Assembly: GCA_900102115.1 (NCBI GenBank)
Contig: FNAW01000010.1
Location: 1 to 64,000, forward strand
Source of the DNA: Blastococcus fimeti
Lineage (GTDB): Bacteria; Actinomycetota; Actinomycetes; Mycobacteriales; Geodermatophilaceae
Length of the DNA: 64,000 bases
Direction of reading: 5' to 3'
In this document: in pieces, positions 35,299-42,905 of the stretch
Layout: each line of letters opens with the position of its first letter
How positions within the stretch are numbered: position 1 is the stretch's first letter
Translations under genes and position numbers: made by a program
Notes under the pieces: model-generated
The model's database searches: none
What the model was told of the DNA's origin: nothing
What the model saw: the letters and a program-made list of their open reading frames with translations, nothing else

Positions 35299-36915
35299 AT
35301 GCGCGGCCTGATGCAGGACAGCCCCCTCACCATCGACACGATCTTCCGGCACGCCGAACAGCACTACGGCGACGTGCCGATCGTGACCAACGGGCCGAAG
35401 GGGGTCACCCGCAGCACCTACGGCGAGTGGGCGGACCGCACCCGTCGGCTCGGCGGCGTGCTCGACACCCTCGGCATCAGCTCCGACGGCCGGGTCGGCA
35501 CCTTCGGCTGGAACAGCCAGCGGCACCTCGAGCTCTACTTCGCCGCCCCGTGCACCGGCCGCGTGCTGCACACGCTCAACATCCGGCTGTTCCCCGAGCA
35601 GCTGACCTACATCGCCAACCACGCCGAGGACGAGGTCGTGTTCGTCGACCGCTCGGTCTTCGGCCTGTTCTGGCCCCTGGTCGACACCATGACGACCGTC
35701 CGGCACGTGGTCGTCATGGAGGACGGCGGCGACGCCGAGCTGCCCGACGACCCGCGGATCAGCGACTACGAGACCCTGCTGGCCGCCGCGTCGCCGGTCG
35801 AGTTCGACGTCCAGGACGAGAACCTGGCCGCCTCGATGTGCTACACGTCGGGCACCACCGGCAACCCCAAGGGCGTCGTCTACTCGCACCGCTCGACGGT
35901 GCTGCACACGATGGCCGCGCTCTCGCCGAACGCGTTCGGGCTCAGCGTCCGCGACGTCGCGATGCCGGTCGTGCCGATGTTCCACGCCAACGCCTGGGGC
36001 ATCGCGCAGGCCGCCCCGGCCGCGGGCGCGGCGCTCGTCTTCCCCGGCCCGATGATGCAGGCCGAGGCGCTGGCCGACCTGATCGTCGACGAGGGCGTCA
36101 CCTTCACCGCGGGCGTCCCGACCATCTGGCAGGGCGTGCTGCCGCACCTTGCGGGCAGGAAGCACCAGCTGCGCGAGATCGGCTGCGGCGGCTCGGCGGT
36201 GCCCAAGGCACTCAGCGAGGCCTACCGCGAGCAGGTCGGCCTGCCGATCCTGCAGGCCTGGGGCATGACCGAGACCTCGCCCGTGGCGTCCTCCGGCATC
36301 CTGCCCAGGCGCCTCCAGGACGCCGACGACGAGACGAAGGCCAACGTCCGCGCCCGCGCCGGCATCCCGCTGTTCGGCGTCGAGGCCCGCATCGTGGACG
36401 CCGACACGCTCGAGCCGCAGCCCTGGGACGACTCCGCCACCGGTGAGCTGCAGGTCCGCGGGAACTGGTGTGCGAAGGAGTACTACAACCCCGACGCCGG
36501 CGTGGAGCTCACCACCGCCGACGGCTGGATGAAGACCGGTGACGTCGCCGCGATGAGCGCCGACGGCTCCATCCGCATCGCCGACCGCACCAAGGACCTG
36601 ATCAAGTCCGGCGGCGAGTGGATCAGCTCCGTCGACCTCGAGAACGCGATCATGAGCCACCCGAAGGTGGCCGAGGCCGCGGTCGTCGGGATCCCCCACC
36701 CGAAGTGGGACGAGCGGCCCCTGGCCTGCGTCGTCGTCAAGCCCGGCGAGACGCTGACCGAGGAAGAGGTCCTCGAGCACCTGAAGCCGCTGGTCGCCAA
36801 GTGGTGGATGCCGGACGCCGTCGAGTTCATCGACGAGGTGCCCAAGACCAGCGTCGGCAAGTTCTCCAAGAAGGACCTGCGCGCCAAGTTCGCCGAGTAC
36901 GAGCTGAAGTCCTGA
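35299..36915 (+). CDS. fatty acyl-CoA ligase (AMP-forming)
   Basis: A 538-residue acyl-adenylate synthetase. The P-loop-like signature [16 protein letters not shown] lies near residues 183-198, with further ANL motifs [12 protein letters not shown], the adenylate-binding [12 protein letters not shown], and the hinge and catalytic lysine region [17 protein letters not shown] ending in [13 protein letters not shown]. The start [15 protein letters not shown] is a conserved opening in medium/long-chain ligases of the AlkK/FadD type; ATG 35299 is therefore chosen over GTG 35269. It activates fatty acids to acyl-CoA for beta-oxidation or lipid synthesis. It follows the P450 on the same strand. Confidence 0.92.
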   Translation: MRGLMQDSPLTIDTIFRHAEQHYGDVPIVTNGPKGVTRSTYGEWADRTRRLGGVLDTLGISSDGRVGTFGWNSQRHLELYFAAPCTGRVLHTLNIRLFPEQLTYIANHAEDEVVFVDRSVFGLFWPLVDTMTTVRHVVVMEDGGDAELPDDPRISDYETLLAAASPVEFDVQDENLAASMCYTSGTTGNPKGVVYSHRSTVLHTMAALSPNAFGLSVRDVAMPVVPMFHANAWGIAQAAPAAGAALVFPGPMMQAEALADLIVDEGVTFTAGVPTIWQGVLPHLAGRKHQLREIGCGGSAVPKALSEAYREQVGLPILQAWGMTETSPVASSGILPRRLQDADDETKANVRARAGIPLFGVEARIVDADTLEPQPWDDSATGELQVRGNWCAKEYYNPDAGVELTTADGWMKTGDVAAMSADGSIRIADRTKDLIKSGGEWISSVDLENAIMSHPKVAEAAVVGIPHPKWDERPLACVVVKPGETLTEEEVLEHLKPLVAKWWMPDAVEFIDEVPKTSVGKFSKKDLRAKFAEYELKS

Positions 36916-36918
36916 CCC

Positions 36919-36959
36919 GCTTCTCCGCGGAAGAGCAGGCTGCTTTTCCGCGGAAAGCA
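36919..36959. repeat. family B tandem palindromes
   Basis: GCTTCTCCGCGGAAGAGC (36919-36936) and TGCTTTTCCGCGGAAAGCA (36941-36959) are two CCGCGG-centred palindromes four bases apart. They start 3 bases after the acyl-CoA ligase stop. Close relatives are at 52526 and 56391. Position fits a transcription terminator. Confidence 0.85.
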
Positions 36960-37004
36960 GGGTCAAGATCATGGAGCGCCGGCTGTCACCGGTAGCCTGG
37001 GGTC

Positions 37005-37343
37005 ATGCAGCTCCTGTGCCCCAAGTGCCACAACGTGATGGCGCAGTACGAGCGCAACCGCGTCCTCGTCGACCAGTGCACCGAGTGCAAGGGTCTGTTC
37101 CTCGACCGCGGTGAGCTGGAGAACCTCATCGCGGCCGAGCGTGCCTACCTCGACGCCGAGGAGGGGCGGCCCGTCGCGCCCCCGCAGGCACCGCGCCCTC
37201 CGGTGCCCGACCCGTACGACCGCGATCCGCGGAACTACGGCGAGCACCGCTACGACGAGCGCTACTACGGCCGCAGCGACGACCCGAAGTACGCCAAGAA
37301 GAAGCGGCGCAAGAGCATCCTCGAGGAGCTGCTCGACTTCTGA
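37005..37343 (+). CDS. TFIIB-type zinc-ribbon protein
   Basis: A 112-residue protein. Two CxxC knuckles, C5/C8 in LCPKCHN and C25/C28 in QCTECKG, make a zf-TFIIB-type zinc ribbon, followed by the family's typical LFLDRGELENL. A proline-rich stretch and a Tyr/Arg/Asp-rich region lead to a very basic segment (KYAKKKRRKS) and an acidic C-terminus. These small proteins are widespread and have no assigned function. ATG at 37005 is the only sensible start. Confidence 0.88.
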   Translation: MQLLCPKCHNVMAQYERNRVLVDQCTECKGLFLDRGELENLIAAERAYLDAEEGRPVAPPQAPRPPVPDPYDRDPRNYGEHRYDERYYGRSDDPKYAKKKRRKSILEELLDF

Positions 37344-37356
37344 ACCGCGTGAAGCC

Positions 37357-37403
37357 CCGGACTTCCGGTGCAGAAAGTCCGGGACTTTCGGTGCAGAAAG
37401 TCC
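37357..37403. repeat. family A hairpin pair
   Basis: Two direct family A units abut: 37357-37382 (CCGGACTTCC...GAAAGTCCGG, one mismatch) and 37382-37403 with core GACTTTCGGTGCAGAAAGTC. They fill the gap between the convergent zinc-ribbon and rhodanese genes, a terminator-like position. Confidence 0.87.
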
Positions 37404-37415
37404 GGGCGGGTCCGC

Positions 37416-37757
37416 CTAGCGGACGAAGGGGGGCTGCCCGGTCTCGCTCACCATGGGCTTGCCGGCGGCCTCCCAGTCGCCCATGCCCCCGGCGACGTTG
37501 ACCGCGTCGTAGCCGTTCTGGTTCAGCCAGGCGGCGACCCGCGCCGAGCGGCCGCCCCCGCGGCAGGTCACGTACAGCGGGTCCGCCTCGGGGAGGTCGT
37601 CGAGCCGGCTGGGGATCTGGCCCATCGGGATGTGGGTCGCGCCCTCGACGTGGCCGTGCACCCATTCGTCGTCCTCGCGGACGTCGAGGATCACGGCGTT
37701 CTCGGGCAGCTCGCTCACGGACACGGTCGGAACCTGCTGCGGCATCACGCGTTCCAT
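37416..37757 (-). CDS. single-domain rhodanese-like protein
   Basis: A 113-residue protein with one complete rhodanese domain: ILDVREDDEW and GHVEGATHIPMGQI in the first half, then active-site loop CRGGGRS with C65, and VNVAGGMGDWEAAG at the end. It should carry a persulfide on C65 and act as a sulfur transferase (GlpE/PspE-like) in the cytoplasm. ATG 37757 or ATG 37745 could start it; the domain begins soon after either. It is divergent from the PH-domain pair, with a gap of about 46 bases. Confidence 0.88.
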   Translation of the reverse strand: MERVMPQQVPTVSVSELPENAVILDVREDDEWVHGHVEGATHIPMGQIPSRLDDLPEADPLYVTCRGGGRSARVAAWLNQNGYDAVNVAGGMGDWEAAGKPMVSETGQPPFVR

Positions 37758-37803
37758 CGTGGCACGGGCCGGCGGAGCGCCGCCGACTGCGAGGATGACC
37801 GCG

Positions 37804-38316
37804 ATGACCACCGCCCCCTCCCCCGTGCGGGAGCCCGCCTGGTCGCTGCCCCGTTCGGCCATCGGGCTGTGGCTGACCGAGAGCCTGATCACGGCGGCCG
37901 TCACCGTCGCCGTCGTCGTGGCGCTGCTCGTCTGGATCCCCGACGACCTGGGCGGGCCGATGCCGTTCCTGCGCTGGGCCGTGCCGATCGCCGCCGCCCT
38001 CGACGTGCTGGTCACCGTCGCCGTCCGCCCGTGGTTCAAGCACCGGGTCTACCGCTGGGAGGTCACCGCGGACGCCGTCCACACCCGCACCGGCTGGCTC
38101 AGCCAGACCTGGACGCTGGTGCCGGTCTCCCGGATCCAGACCGTCGACGTCACCCGCGGGCTGCTGCAGCAGGTGTTCGGGCTGGCCACCGTGGCGGTCT
38201 TCACCGCCTCCAGCCAGGGCACGGTGCGCATCTGGCATCTGGAGCACGGCATGGCGCAGCGCGTCGCCGACGACCTCGCCGCCCGGGCCGAACGGGTCCG
38301 GGACCAGGCGACGTGA
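37804..38316 (+). CDS. PH-domain (bPH2/YdbS-like) membrane protein
   Basis: A 170-residue protein with two hydrophobic helices (about 25-48 and 58-78) followed by a bacterial pleckstrin-homology-like domain of the DUF304/bPH2 type: HRVYRWEVTADAVHTRTG, LVPVSRIQTVDVTRGLLQQVFGLATVAVFTAS and IWHLEHGMAQRVADDL. The pair YdbS/YdbT is known in Bacillus as membrane proteins of unknown biochemical role linked to envelope stress. Starts at ATG 37795 and 37804 are both possible; 37804 has better spacing to GAGG. Its stop overlaps the GTG of the next gene. Confidence 0.85.
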   Translation: MTTAPSPVREPAWSLPRSAIGLWLTESLITAAVTVAVVVALLVWIPDDLGGPMPFLRWAVPIAAALDVLVTVAVRPWFKHRVYRWEVTADAVHTRTGWLSQTWTLVPVSRIQTVDVTRGLLQQVFGLATVAVFTASSQGTVRIWHLEHGMAQRVADDLAARAERVRDQAT

Positions 38317-39833
38317 CCGAGCAGGCGACCGGGCCGGTGCCCGCGCGCCGGACGTCGCCGCGGATCGTCCTGGTGCACACCGCCACGTTCCGGCAGGCGC
38401 GGCAGCTCGTGCCCTACGCACTCCCCGCGCTGGCGGCGGTCGGGCTGGGCGGTGGTCGGTGGACCGTCGTCGGCCTCGTCGTGGCGATCACCCTGGTCTC
38501 GCTGGCGACGGCGGTCCTGTCCTGGTGGCGGTTCAGCTACCTCGACGGACCCGGCGCCGTCGTCGTCACGCGCGGGCTGCTGTCCCGCTCCGTCCGGACC
38601 GTCCCCACCGACCGGGTCCGCGGGGTGGAGGTCGAGGCGCCGCCGCTGCACCGGCTGGTGGGCCTGGTCCGGCTGCGGATCGATGCGGCCGCCGGCGGGA
38701 GCGCCGGCGCCGGCAAGGACGACGAACTGCTCATCGACGGCGTCTCCCCCGCGGAGGGCGACCGGCTGCGGACGGCGGTGCTGAGCTCCCGCGGCCGGGT
38801 CGTGCCCGAGGACGCCGCGGCACCCGTGCCGGAGGAGGTCGAGGAGGAGTTCGCCCGGTTCGACAACCGCTGGCTCCTCTACGCGCCCCTCGTCGGCGGC
38901 TACCTCGCCGTCCCGCTGGCCGCCGTCGGCGCGCTGTCCCGGGTGGTCGACGAGGTGCCCGACGGCGTGCTGCCCGACGTGGACGGCCCGGCGATCGACT
39001 CCCCCGGCGGCGTGGTCGGGGTGGTGGCGGTCGCCCTGGTGCTGCTGGCCGCCGGCGCCGTGATCGGCGCCGCCATCGTCAACTGGCGCTTCCGGCTGGT
39101 GCGGCGCGGCGGCTCGCTGGTGGCCGTCCGCGGGCTGCTCACGCGGCGGCACACCGAGCTGGAGATCGACCGCATCCGCGGCGTGGCCGTGGCCGACGGC
39201 GCCGGCATGCGGCTGGTCGGCGCGGCCCGGGTCACCGGCCTGGTCACCGGCCTCGGCGACGCGCAGCGCCGGGGCCAGCTGCTCCCGCTGGGCCCGCGCG
39301 CGGAGGCGGAGGAGCTCGCCGGGCGGCTGGTCGACGACCCGGGGCCGCTCACCCGCCATCCCACCGCGGCCCGGCGCCGGCGGATAGTCCGGGCGACGGC
39401 GGCCGGGCTCCTGGTCACCGCCGTCGGGGCAGTGCTCACCGCGACCGCCGGCTGGTGGCCGCTGCTCGTGACCGGCGTCGTCCTCACCGCCCTGGGCGTG
39501 CCGCTCGGGCGGGGCCGCTACGCCTCGCTCGGGCACGCGACCGGGCCGCGCTCGTTCGCCGTCCGCGTCGGCTGGCTGGTGCGCGAGCGGGCGGTCCTGG
39601 AACGGCGGGCGGTGGTCGGCTGGCAGGTGAAGCAGTCGTGGTTCCAGCGCCGGGCCGGGCTGGCCTCGGTCGTCGCCTGCGTGGGCGCCGGGCGCGGGGG
39701 ATACATCGCCCTCGACATGGCCGCCGACGAGGTCGCCGCGTTCACGGTCGCGGCGTCGGAGCCGTGGGCCGAGCAGCTCGTGCCCCTCACCCCCGGTGAA
39801 GTCGAGACGAACCGTTCCCGAACACAGGCGTGA
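38313..39833 (+). CDS. PH-domain (YdbT-like) membrane protein
   Basis: A 506-residue partner of the preceding gene, coupled through GTGA. It contains at least two, probably three, bPH2 units each beside membrane helices: LDGPGAVVVTRGLLSRSVRTVPTDRVRGVEV after the first helix pair, RRGGSLVAVRGLLTRRHTELEIDRIRGVAV after the second, and a weaker third near 430-490 (RRAVVGWQVKQSW). Length and repeat number match YdbT. Such proteins may act together as an envelope-stress or export-linked complex; no enzymatic motif is visible. Confidence 0.86.
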   Translation: MTEQATGPVPARRTSPRIVLVHTATFRQARQLVPYALPALAAVGLGGGRWTVVGLVVAITLVSLATAVLSWWRFSYLDGPGAVVVTRGLLSRSVRTVPTDRVRGVEVEAPPLHRLVGLVRLRIDAAAGGSAGAGKDDELLIDGVSPAEGDRLRTAVLSSRGRVVPEDAAAPVPEEVEEEFARFDNRWLLYAPLVGGYLAVPLAAVGALSRVVDEVPDGVLPDVDGPAIDSPGGVVGVVAVALVLLAAGAVIGAAIVNWRFRLVRRGGSLVAVRGLLTRRHTELEIDRIRGVAVADGAGMRLVGAARVTGLVTGLGDAQRRGQLLPLGPRAEAEELAGRLVDDPGPLTRHPTAARRRRIVRATAAGLLVTAVGAVLTATAGWWPLLVTGVVLTALGVPLGRGRYASLGHATGPRSFAVRVGWLVRERAVLERRAVVGWQVKQSWFQRRAGLASVVACVGAGRGGYIALDMAADEVAAFTVAASEPWAEQLVPLTPGEVETNRSRTQA

Positions 39834-39880
39834 CGATCACGGGCGCGGGTAGCTGCGCCACCGATGAGGTCCTGGCCCGC

Positions 39881-40603
39881 TCACCCGGCCCGCCCGCCGG
39901 CTGACCGGGCGTGCCCGCCGGGGCCGGTGTCCAGCCCGACCCGGCCGGCCAGGGCGGCGGCCTCCACGCGGGTGGTCACGTCCAGCCGCCGCAGCAGGTG
40001 TGCGACCAGCCGCTTCGTCGTCCGCTCGGAGACGTGCAGCGTCGTGGCGATGTCCACGGTGCTCACGCCCTCCGCGATCAGTCGCCACAGCCGCCGCTCG
40101 TCGGCGGTGAGCTGGTCGGCGACGCCCTGCTCCCCGCTGGGGGTGGCGTCGGCCAGCAGCTGGCGCAGCAGCGCCTCGGGGACCACCGACCAGCCGTCCA
40201 GGACGGCGAGCAGCGGCCGGACCAGCGACTCCGGGTCCGCCGTCTTCGGCAGGAAGCCGGCCGCGCCTGCCCGCAGCGCCTCGATCGCCGCGTCGGCCTC
40301 GGCCAGCCCGGACAGCGCCACCACCCGCACCGTCGGATCGGCCCGCCGGATGGCCGCGATCGCCCTCGTGCCGCCGGGGGGCGGCATGTGCAGGTCCACG
40401 ATCGCGACATCGGCGTGGTGCCGGCGAACCAGGGCGGCCGCGGCCGAGGCGTCGTCCGTCGTCCCCACCACACGCACCCTGCCGCCGCTCAGGCCCGGCA
40501 GGAGCAGGCTCAACCCCCGGGTGAACAGGGGGTGGTCGTCGACGACGACCACGTCCACGGGGGATCCGCGTTCAGCAGCGAGCGCGTCGTCGATCTGCGA
40601 CAT
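39881..40603 (-). CDS. LuxR/NarL-family response regulator
   Basis: A 240-residue regulator. The receiver has acidic pocket D22-D23, phosphoacceptor D70 in IVDLHMPP and conserved Lys in LPKTADPES. The C-terminal LuxR helix-turn-helix is ERRLWRLIAEGVSTVDIATTLHVSERTTKRLVAHLLRRLDV, with TTK in place of the usual TVK. ATG 40603 follows GGGAGGG closely. It is divergent from a small soluble histidine kinase 60 bases away, clearly its partner. Targets are unknown; the manganese catalase just beyond the kinase is a candidate. Confidence 0.88.
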   Translation of the reverse strand: MSQIDDALAAERGSPVDVVVVDDHPLFTRGLSLLLPGLSGGRVRVVGTTDDASAAAALVRRHHADVAIVDLHMPPPGGTRAIAAIRRADPTVRVVALSGLAEADAAIEALRAGAAGFLPKTADPESLVRPLLAVLDGWSVVPEALLRQLLADATPSGEQGVADQLTADERRLWRLIAEGVSTVDIATTLHVSERTTKRLVAHLLRRLDVTTRVEAAALAGRVGLDTGPGGHARSAGGRAG

Positions 40604-40663
40604 CACCCTCCCGTCGGCCGTCGTCCACCGGTAGTGCCGACCAGCTCCTGCGAGGACATGCCC

Positions 40664-41395
40664 ATGACGCTCGCTGCTGACGCATCCATCTCGAGGCCGG
40701 GCTCCGGCCTGCTCGACGACCTCGTCCGGGTCCTGCGCGCCCACCTGCCCCGGCGACGGCCCCGGGTCGACGTCGAGGACGAACCCACGCCGGAGGACGC
40801 CGTGCTGCGGGCCCTCTGCCACGACATGCGCAGCCCGCTGGCCTCACTGGAGGCGGCGCTCGGCTCGCTCGACGGGCCGCCCGACCGGGCGCGGGACCTT
40901 CTCGACCTCGCCCGCGCGCAGACCGCCCAGCTCTCCTCGATGCTGCGCACGGCCGATGCCACCGGCGGCGCCGTGCGGCGCACCGGCCCGCGGTTGCTCG
41001 TCGACGTCCTCGCCGCGGCGGTCGCCGCGGCCGGGCTGTCCCGCCGCCTGCTGACCGTCGACGTGCTCGACGACGCCGGGGACGTGCCCGTGGCCGACGC
41101 CCGCGTGCAGCGGATCCTCACCAACCTGCTGGAGAACGCGCACCAGCACGGGGAGGGCCGGCCGGTGCGGCTGACGGTCACGCTCCGCTCCGGCTGGGTG
41201 CGCCTGGCCGTCACCCAGGCCGGCGTCCCGGTCGACCGGGTGGTCGGTCACCTGTGCCGGACCCGGCCGCCGGTGGACCTGACCGGCCTGGGGCTGTGGT
41301 CGGTGCAGCGGCAGACCCGTGAGCTGGGTGGACGGCTCAGCTGGGCCGACGACGGCGAGGAGTTCACCCTCACCGTCTGCCTCCCCGACAGGTAG
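40664..41395 (+). CDS. small soluble histidine kinase
   Basis: A 243-residue kinase without membrane segments or a recognisable sensor. The dimerisation helix has the phosphoacceptor H53 in ALCHDMRSPLASLEAAL, the ATP domain has an N box (NLLENAHQH) and a G-rich GLGLWSVQ; the G1 box is poorly conserved. Starts at ATG 40658 and 40664 are both possible; 40664 has better spacing to GAGGA. With so little N-terminus it probably receives its signal through another protein. The divergent LuxR-type regulator is its evident partner. Confidence 0.8.
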   Translation: MTLAADASISRPGSGLLDDLVRVLRAHLPRRRPRVDVEDEPTPEDAVLRALCHDMRSPLASLEAALGSLDGPPDRARDLLDLARAQTAQLSSMLRTADATGGAVRRTGPRLLVDVLAAAVAAAGLSRRLLTVDVLDDAGDVPVADARVQRILTNLLENAHQHGEGRPVRLTVTLRSGWVRLAVTQAGVPVDRVVGHLCRTRPPVDLTGLGLWSVQRQTRELGGRLSWADDGEEFTLTVCLPDR

Positions 41396-41500
41396 GCCCC
41401 CGGGGGCCACCGGTCGGCACGAAGGGGCCACGGGCGGCGGGCAGATCCCTGGTGTCACCGCATCGGCGGCGGCGCCACGACGACGACCTGGGGAGAGCCC

Positions 41501-42361
41501 GTGTTCACGCACACCCACGCCCTGCAGTACGAGGCCAAGCCCGACGGTCCGGACCCGGACTTCGCCCGCAAGATGCAGGAGGTCCTCGGCGGTCAGTGGG
41601 GCGAGATGACCGTCGCCACGCAGTACCTGCTCCAGGGCTGGAACACCCGCCTGCCCGGCAAGTACAAGGACCTGCTGCTCGCCATCGGCACCGAAGAGCT
41701 GGCTCACGTCGAGATGATCGTGACGATGATCGACCGACTGCTCGACCACATCCCGCTCAAGCCGGACGCCGCCGACCGCACCAAGGAGGCCGCCGCCGGC
41801 TACGGGCAGCACAACCCGCAGCACCCGATCGCCAACGGCGGTGGTGCCAGCTACATGGACAGCATGGGCAACCCCTGGACCGGCGCCTACGTCACCGCCA
41901 GCGGCAATCTGATGGCCGACTTCATGTACAACGCCACCGCCGAGATGCAGGGCCGGCTGCAGGTCGCCCGGCTCTACAACATGACCGACGACCCGGGCGT
42001 CAAGGACATGCTCCGGTTCCTCCTCACCCGCGACCACTACCACCAGCAGCAGTGGCTGCACGCGATCGAGGAGCTCAAGGAGGACGGCCTGGAGGGCGTC
42101 CCGGTGCCCGAGGCCTTCCCGCTCTCGGAGGAGGTCGGCGACCTGGGCTACACGTTCATCGACGCCTCCGACGGCCCGCTGGCCGCCTCCGGACGCTGGG
42201 CGAACGGCCCGTCCTACGACGGCCGCAGCACCTACTCGGCCCGTCCGATCGAGGCGACCGCCGACGCGCCGATCCTGCCCCCGGGCGACCCCCGCCTGTA
42301 CGGAACCCCGCAGACGGACACCACGACGATGCTCCAGAAGGCCAAGGACATGCTCAAGTAG
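41501..42361 (+). CDS. manganese (non-heme) catalase
   Basis: A 286-residue ferritin-like dimanganese catalase that breaks down hydrogen peroxide. Metal ligands are in GEMTVATQYLLQGWN (Glu), GTEELAHVEMIVTMI (Glu and His), EMQGRLQVARLYNMTDD (Glu) and LTRDHYHQQQWLHAI (His), in the order expected for the four-helix bundle. The C-terminal arm (PRLYGTPQTD...) is typical. GTG 41501 has GGGGAGAG directly upstream. A strong hairpin follows. Adjacent kinase/regulator genes suggest stress control, but I see no operator. Confidence 0.92.
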   Translation: MFTHTHALQYEAKPDGPDPDFARKMQEVLGGQWGEMTVATQYLLQGWNTRLPGKYKDLLLAIGTEELAHVEMIVTMIDRLLDHIPLKPDAADRTKEAAAGYGQHNPQHPIANGGGASYMDSMGNPWTGAYVTASGNLMADFMYNATAEMQGRLQVARLYNMTDDPGVKDMLRFLLTRDHYHQQQWLHAIEELKEDGLEGVPVPEAFPLSEEVGDLGYTFIDASDGPLAASGRWANGPSYDGRSTYSARPIEATADAPILPPGDPRLYGTPQTDTTTMLQKAKDMLK

Positions 42362-42404
42362 GCCTCCGGGTCTGCTTCCCCTGCTCCACCGCGCCGTCGC
42401 CGCG

Positions 42405-42438
42405 CCGGCGACCGGAGCTCCCGAGTTCCGGTCGCCGG
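42405..42438 (+). terminator. hairpin terminator after catalase
   Basis: CCGGCGACCGGA (42405-42416) and TCCGGTCGCCGG (42427-42438) form a perfect 12-base-pair stem with a 10-base loop, 44 bases after the catalase stop and 32 bases before the small membrane gene start. Confidence 0.75.
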
Positions 42439-42469
42439 CCGGCGGGGCGCCTCCCCCGGAGGTCCTGCC

Positions 42470-42730
42470 GTGCACCTGCACCTTCCGCACCTGCCCGTCC
42501 CGGCGGTGCTGCTGTCCGTCGTCTACGCCGCGGCCGTCGCCGTCGCGCTCGCCCATCCCGGGGAGCACACCCTCGCCGGGCTCGTCGTCCTCGCGGGGCT
42601 CGTCGGCCGCTGGGCGCTGCGCAGCCGGCACCCCGCCGCGGCCCCGGTGGCGCTCGCCGTCGCCGAGAGCACCGGCGCCGTCGACGCCGTCCTCCCGGCC
42701 GAGCCCGCGGTCCCCGCCGCCGCGGCCTGA
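42470..42730 (+). CDS. small hydrophobic protein of unknown function
   Basis: An 86-residue protein. A His-rich start (MHLHLPHLPVP) leads to one or two membrane helices (VLLSVVYAAAVAVALAH and LAGLVVLAGLVGRWAL), then a basic stop-transfer RSRHP and an Ala/Val/Pro-rich tail. GTG 42470 has GGAGG eight bases upstream, which supports real translation. I recognise no family. It lies alone after the catalase terminator. Confidence 0.55.
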   Translation: MHLHLPHLPVPAVLLSVVYAAAVAVALAHPGEHTLAGLVVLAGLVGRWALRSRHPAAAPVALAVAESTGAVDAVLPAEPAVPAAAA

Positions 42731-42747
42731 CCTGCTCGACGTCTCGA

Positions 42748-42809
42748 CTACCGCGGTGCGGACGCGAGTACCGCGCTGCACGGCGGTACCGGGGCACGTC
42801 CCGCGGTAG
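42748..42809. repeat. nested inverted repeats with CTACCGCGG arms
   Basis: CTACCGCGG (42748-42756) pairs with CCGCGGTAG (42801-42809), and inside these GTACCG (42769 area) pairs with CGGTAC (near 42783). The CTACCGCGG core also occurs in the family B element at 56391. It lies in the convergent gap after the small membrane gene. Confidence 0.6.
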
Positions 42810-42856
42810 CGGGCGCCACCCGCGCGGTGTCGCAGCCGACCTCGCCGCACACCGCG

Positions 42857-42893
42857 CGAGGCGCGCGCCCCCGCGGTGGGGACGCGCGCCTCG
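42857..42893 (-). terminator. hairpin terminator of the symporter operon
   Basis: CGAGGCGCGCG (42857-42867) and CGCGCGCCTCG (42883-42893) form an 11-base-pair stem, with CCCC and GGGG able to extend it in the loop. It ends 12 bases beyond the last gene of the LytS/LytTR symporter operon (transcribed leftward). Confidence 0.78.
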
Positions 42894-42905
42894 GCTGACC
42901 GAACC

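Noticed and set aside
24270-36915. A secondary-metabolite gene cluster (SARP, flavin oxidase, SDR, P450, acyl-CoA ligase)
   Set aside because: No polyketide, peptide, terpene or RiPP core enzyme is present, and housekeeping genes such as arcA and DUF5926 are interspersed in changing directions.
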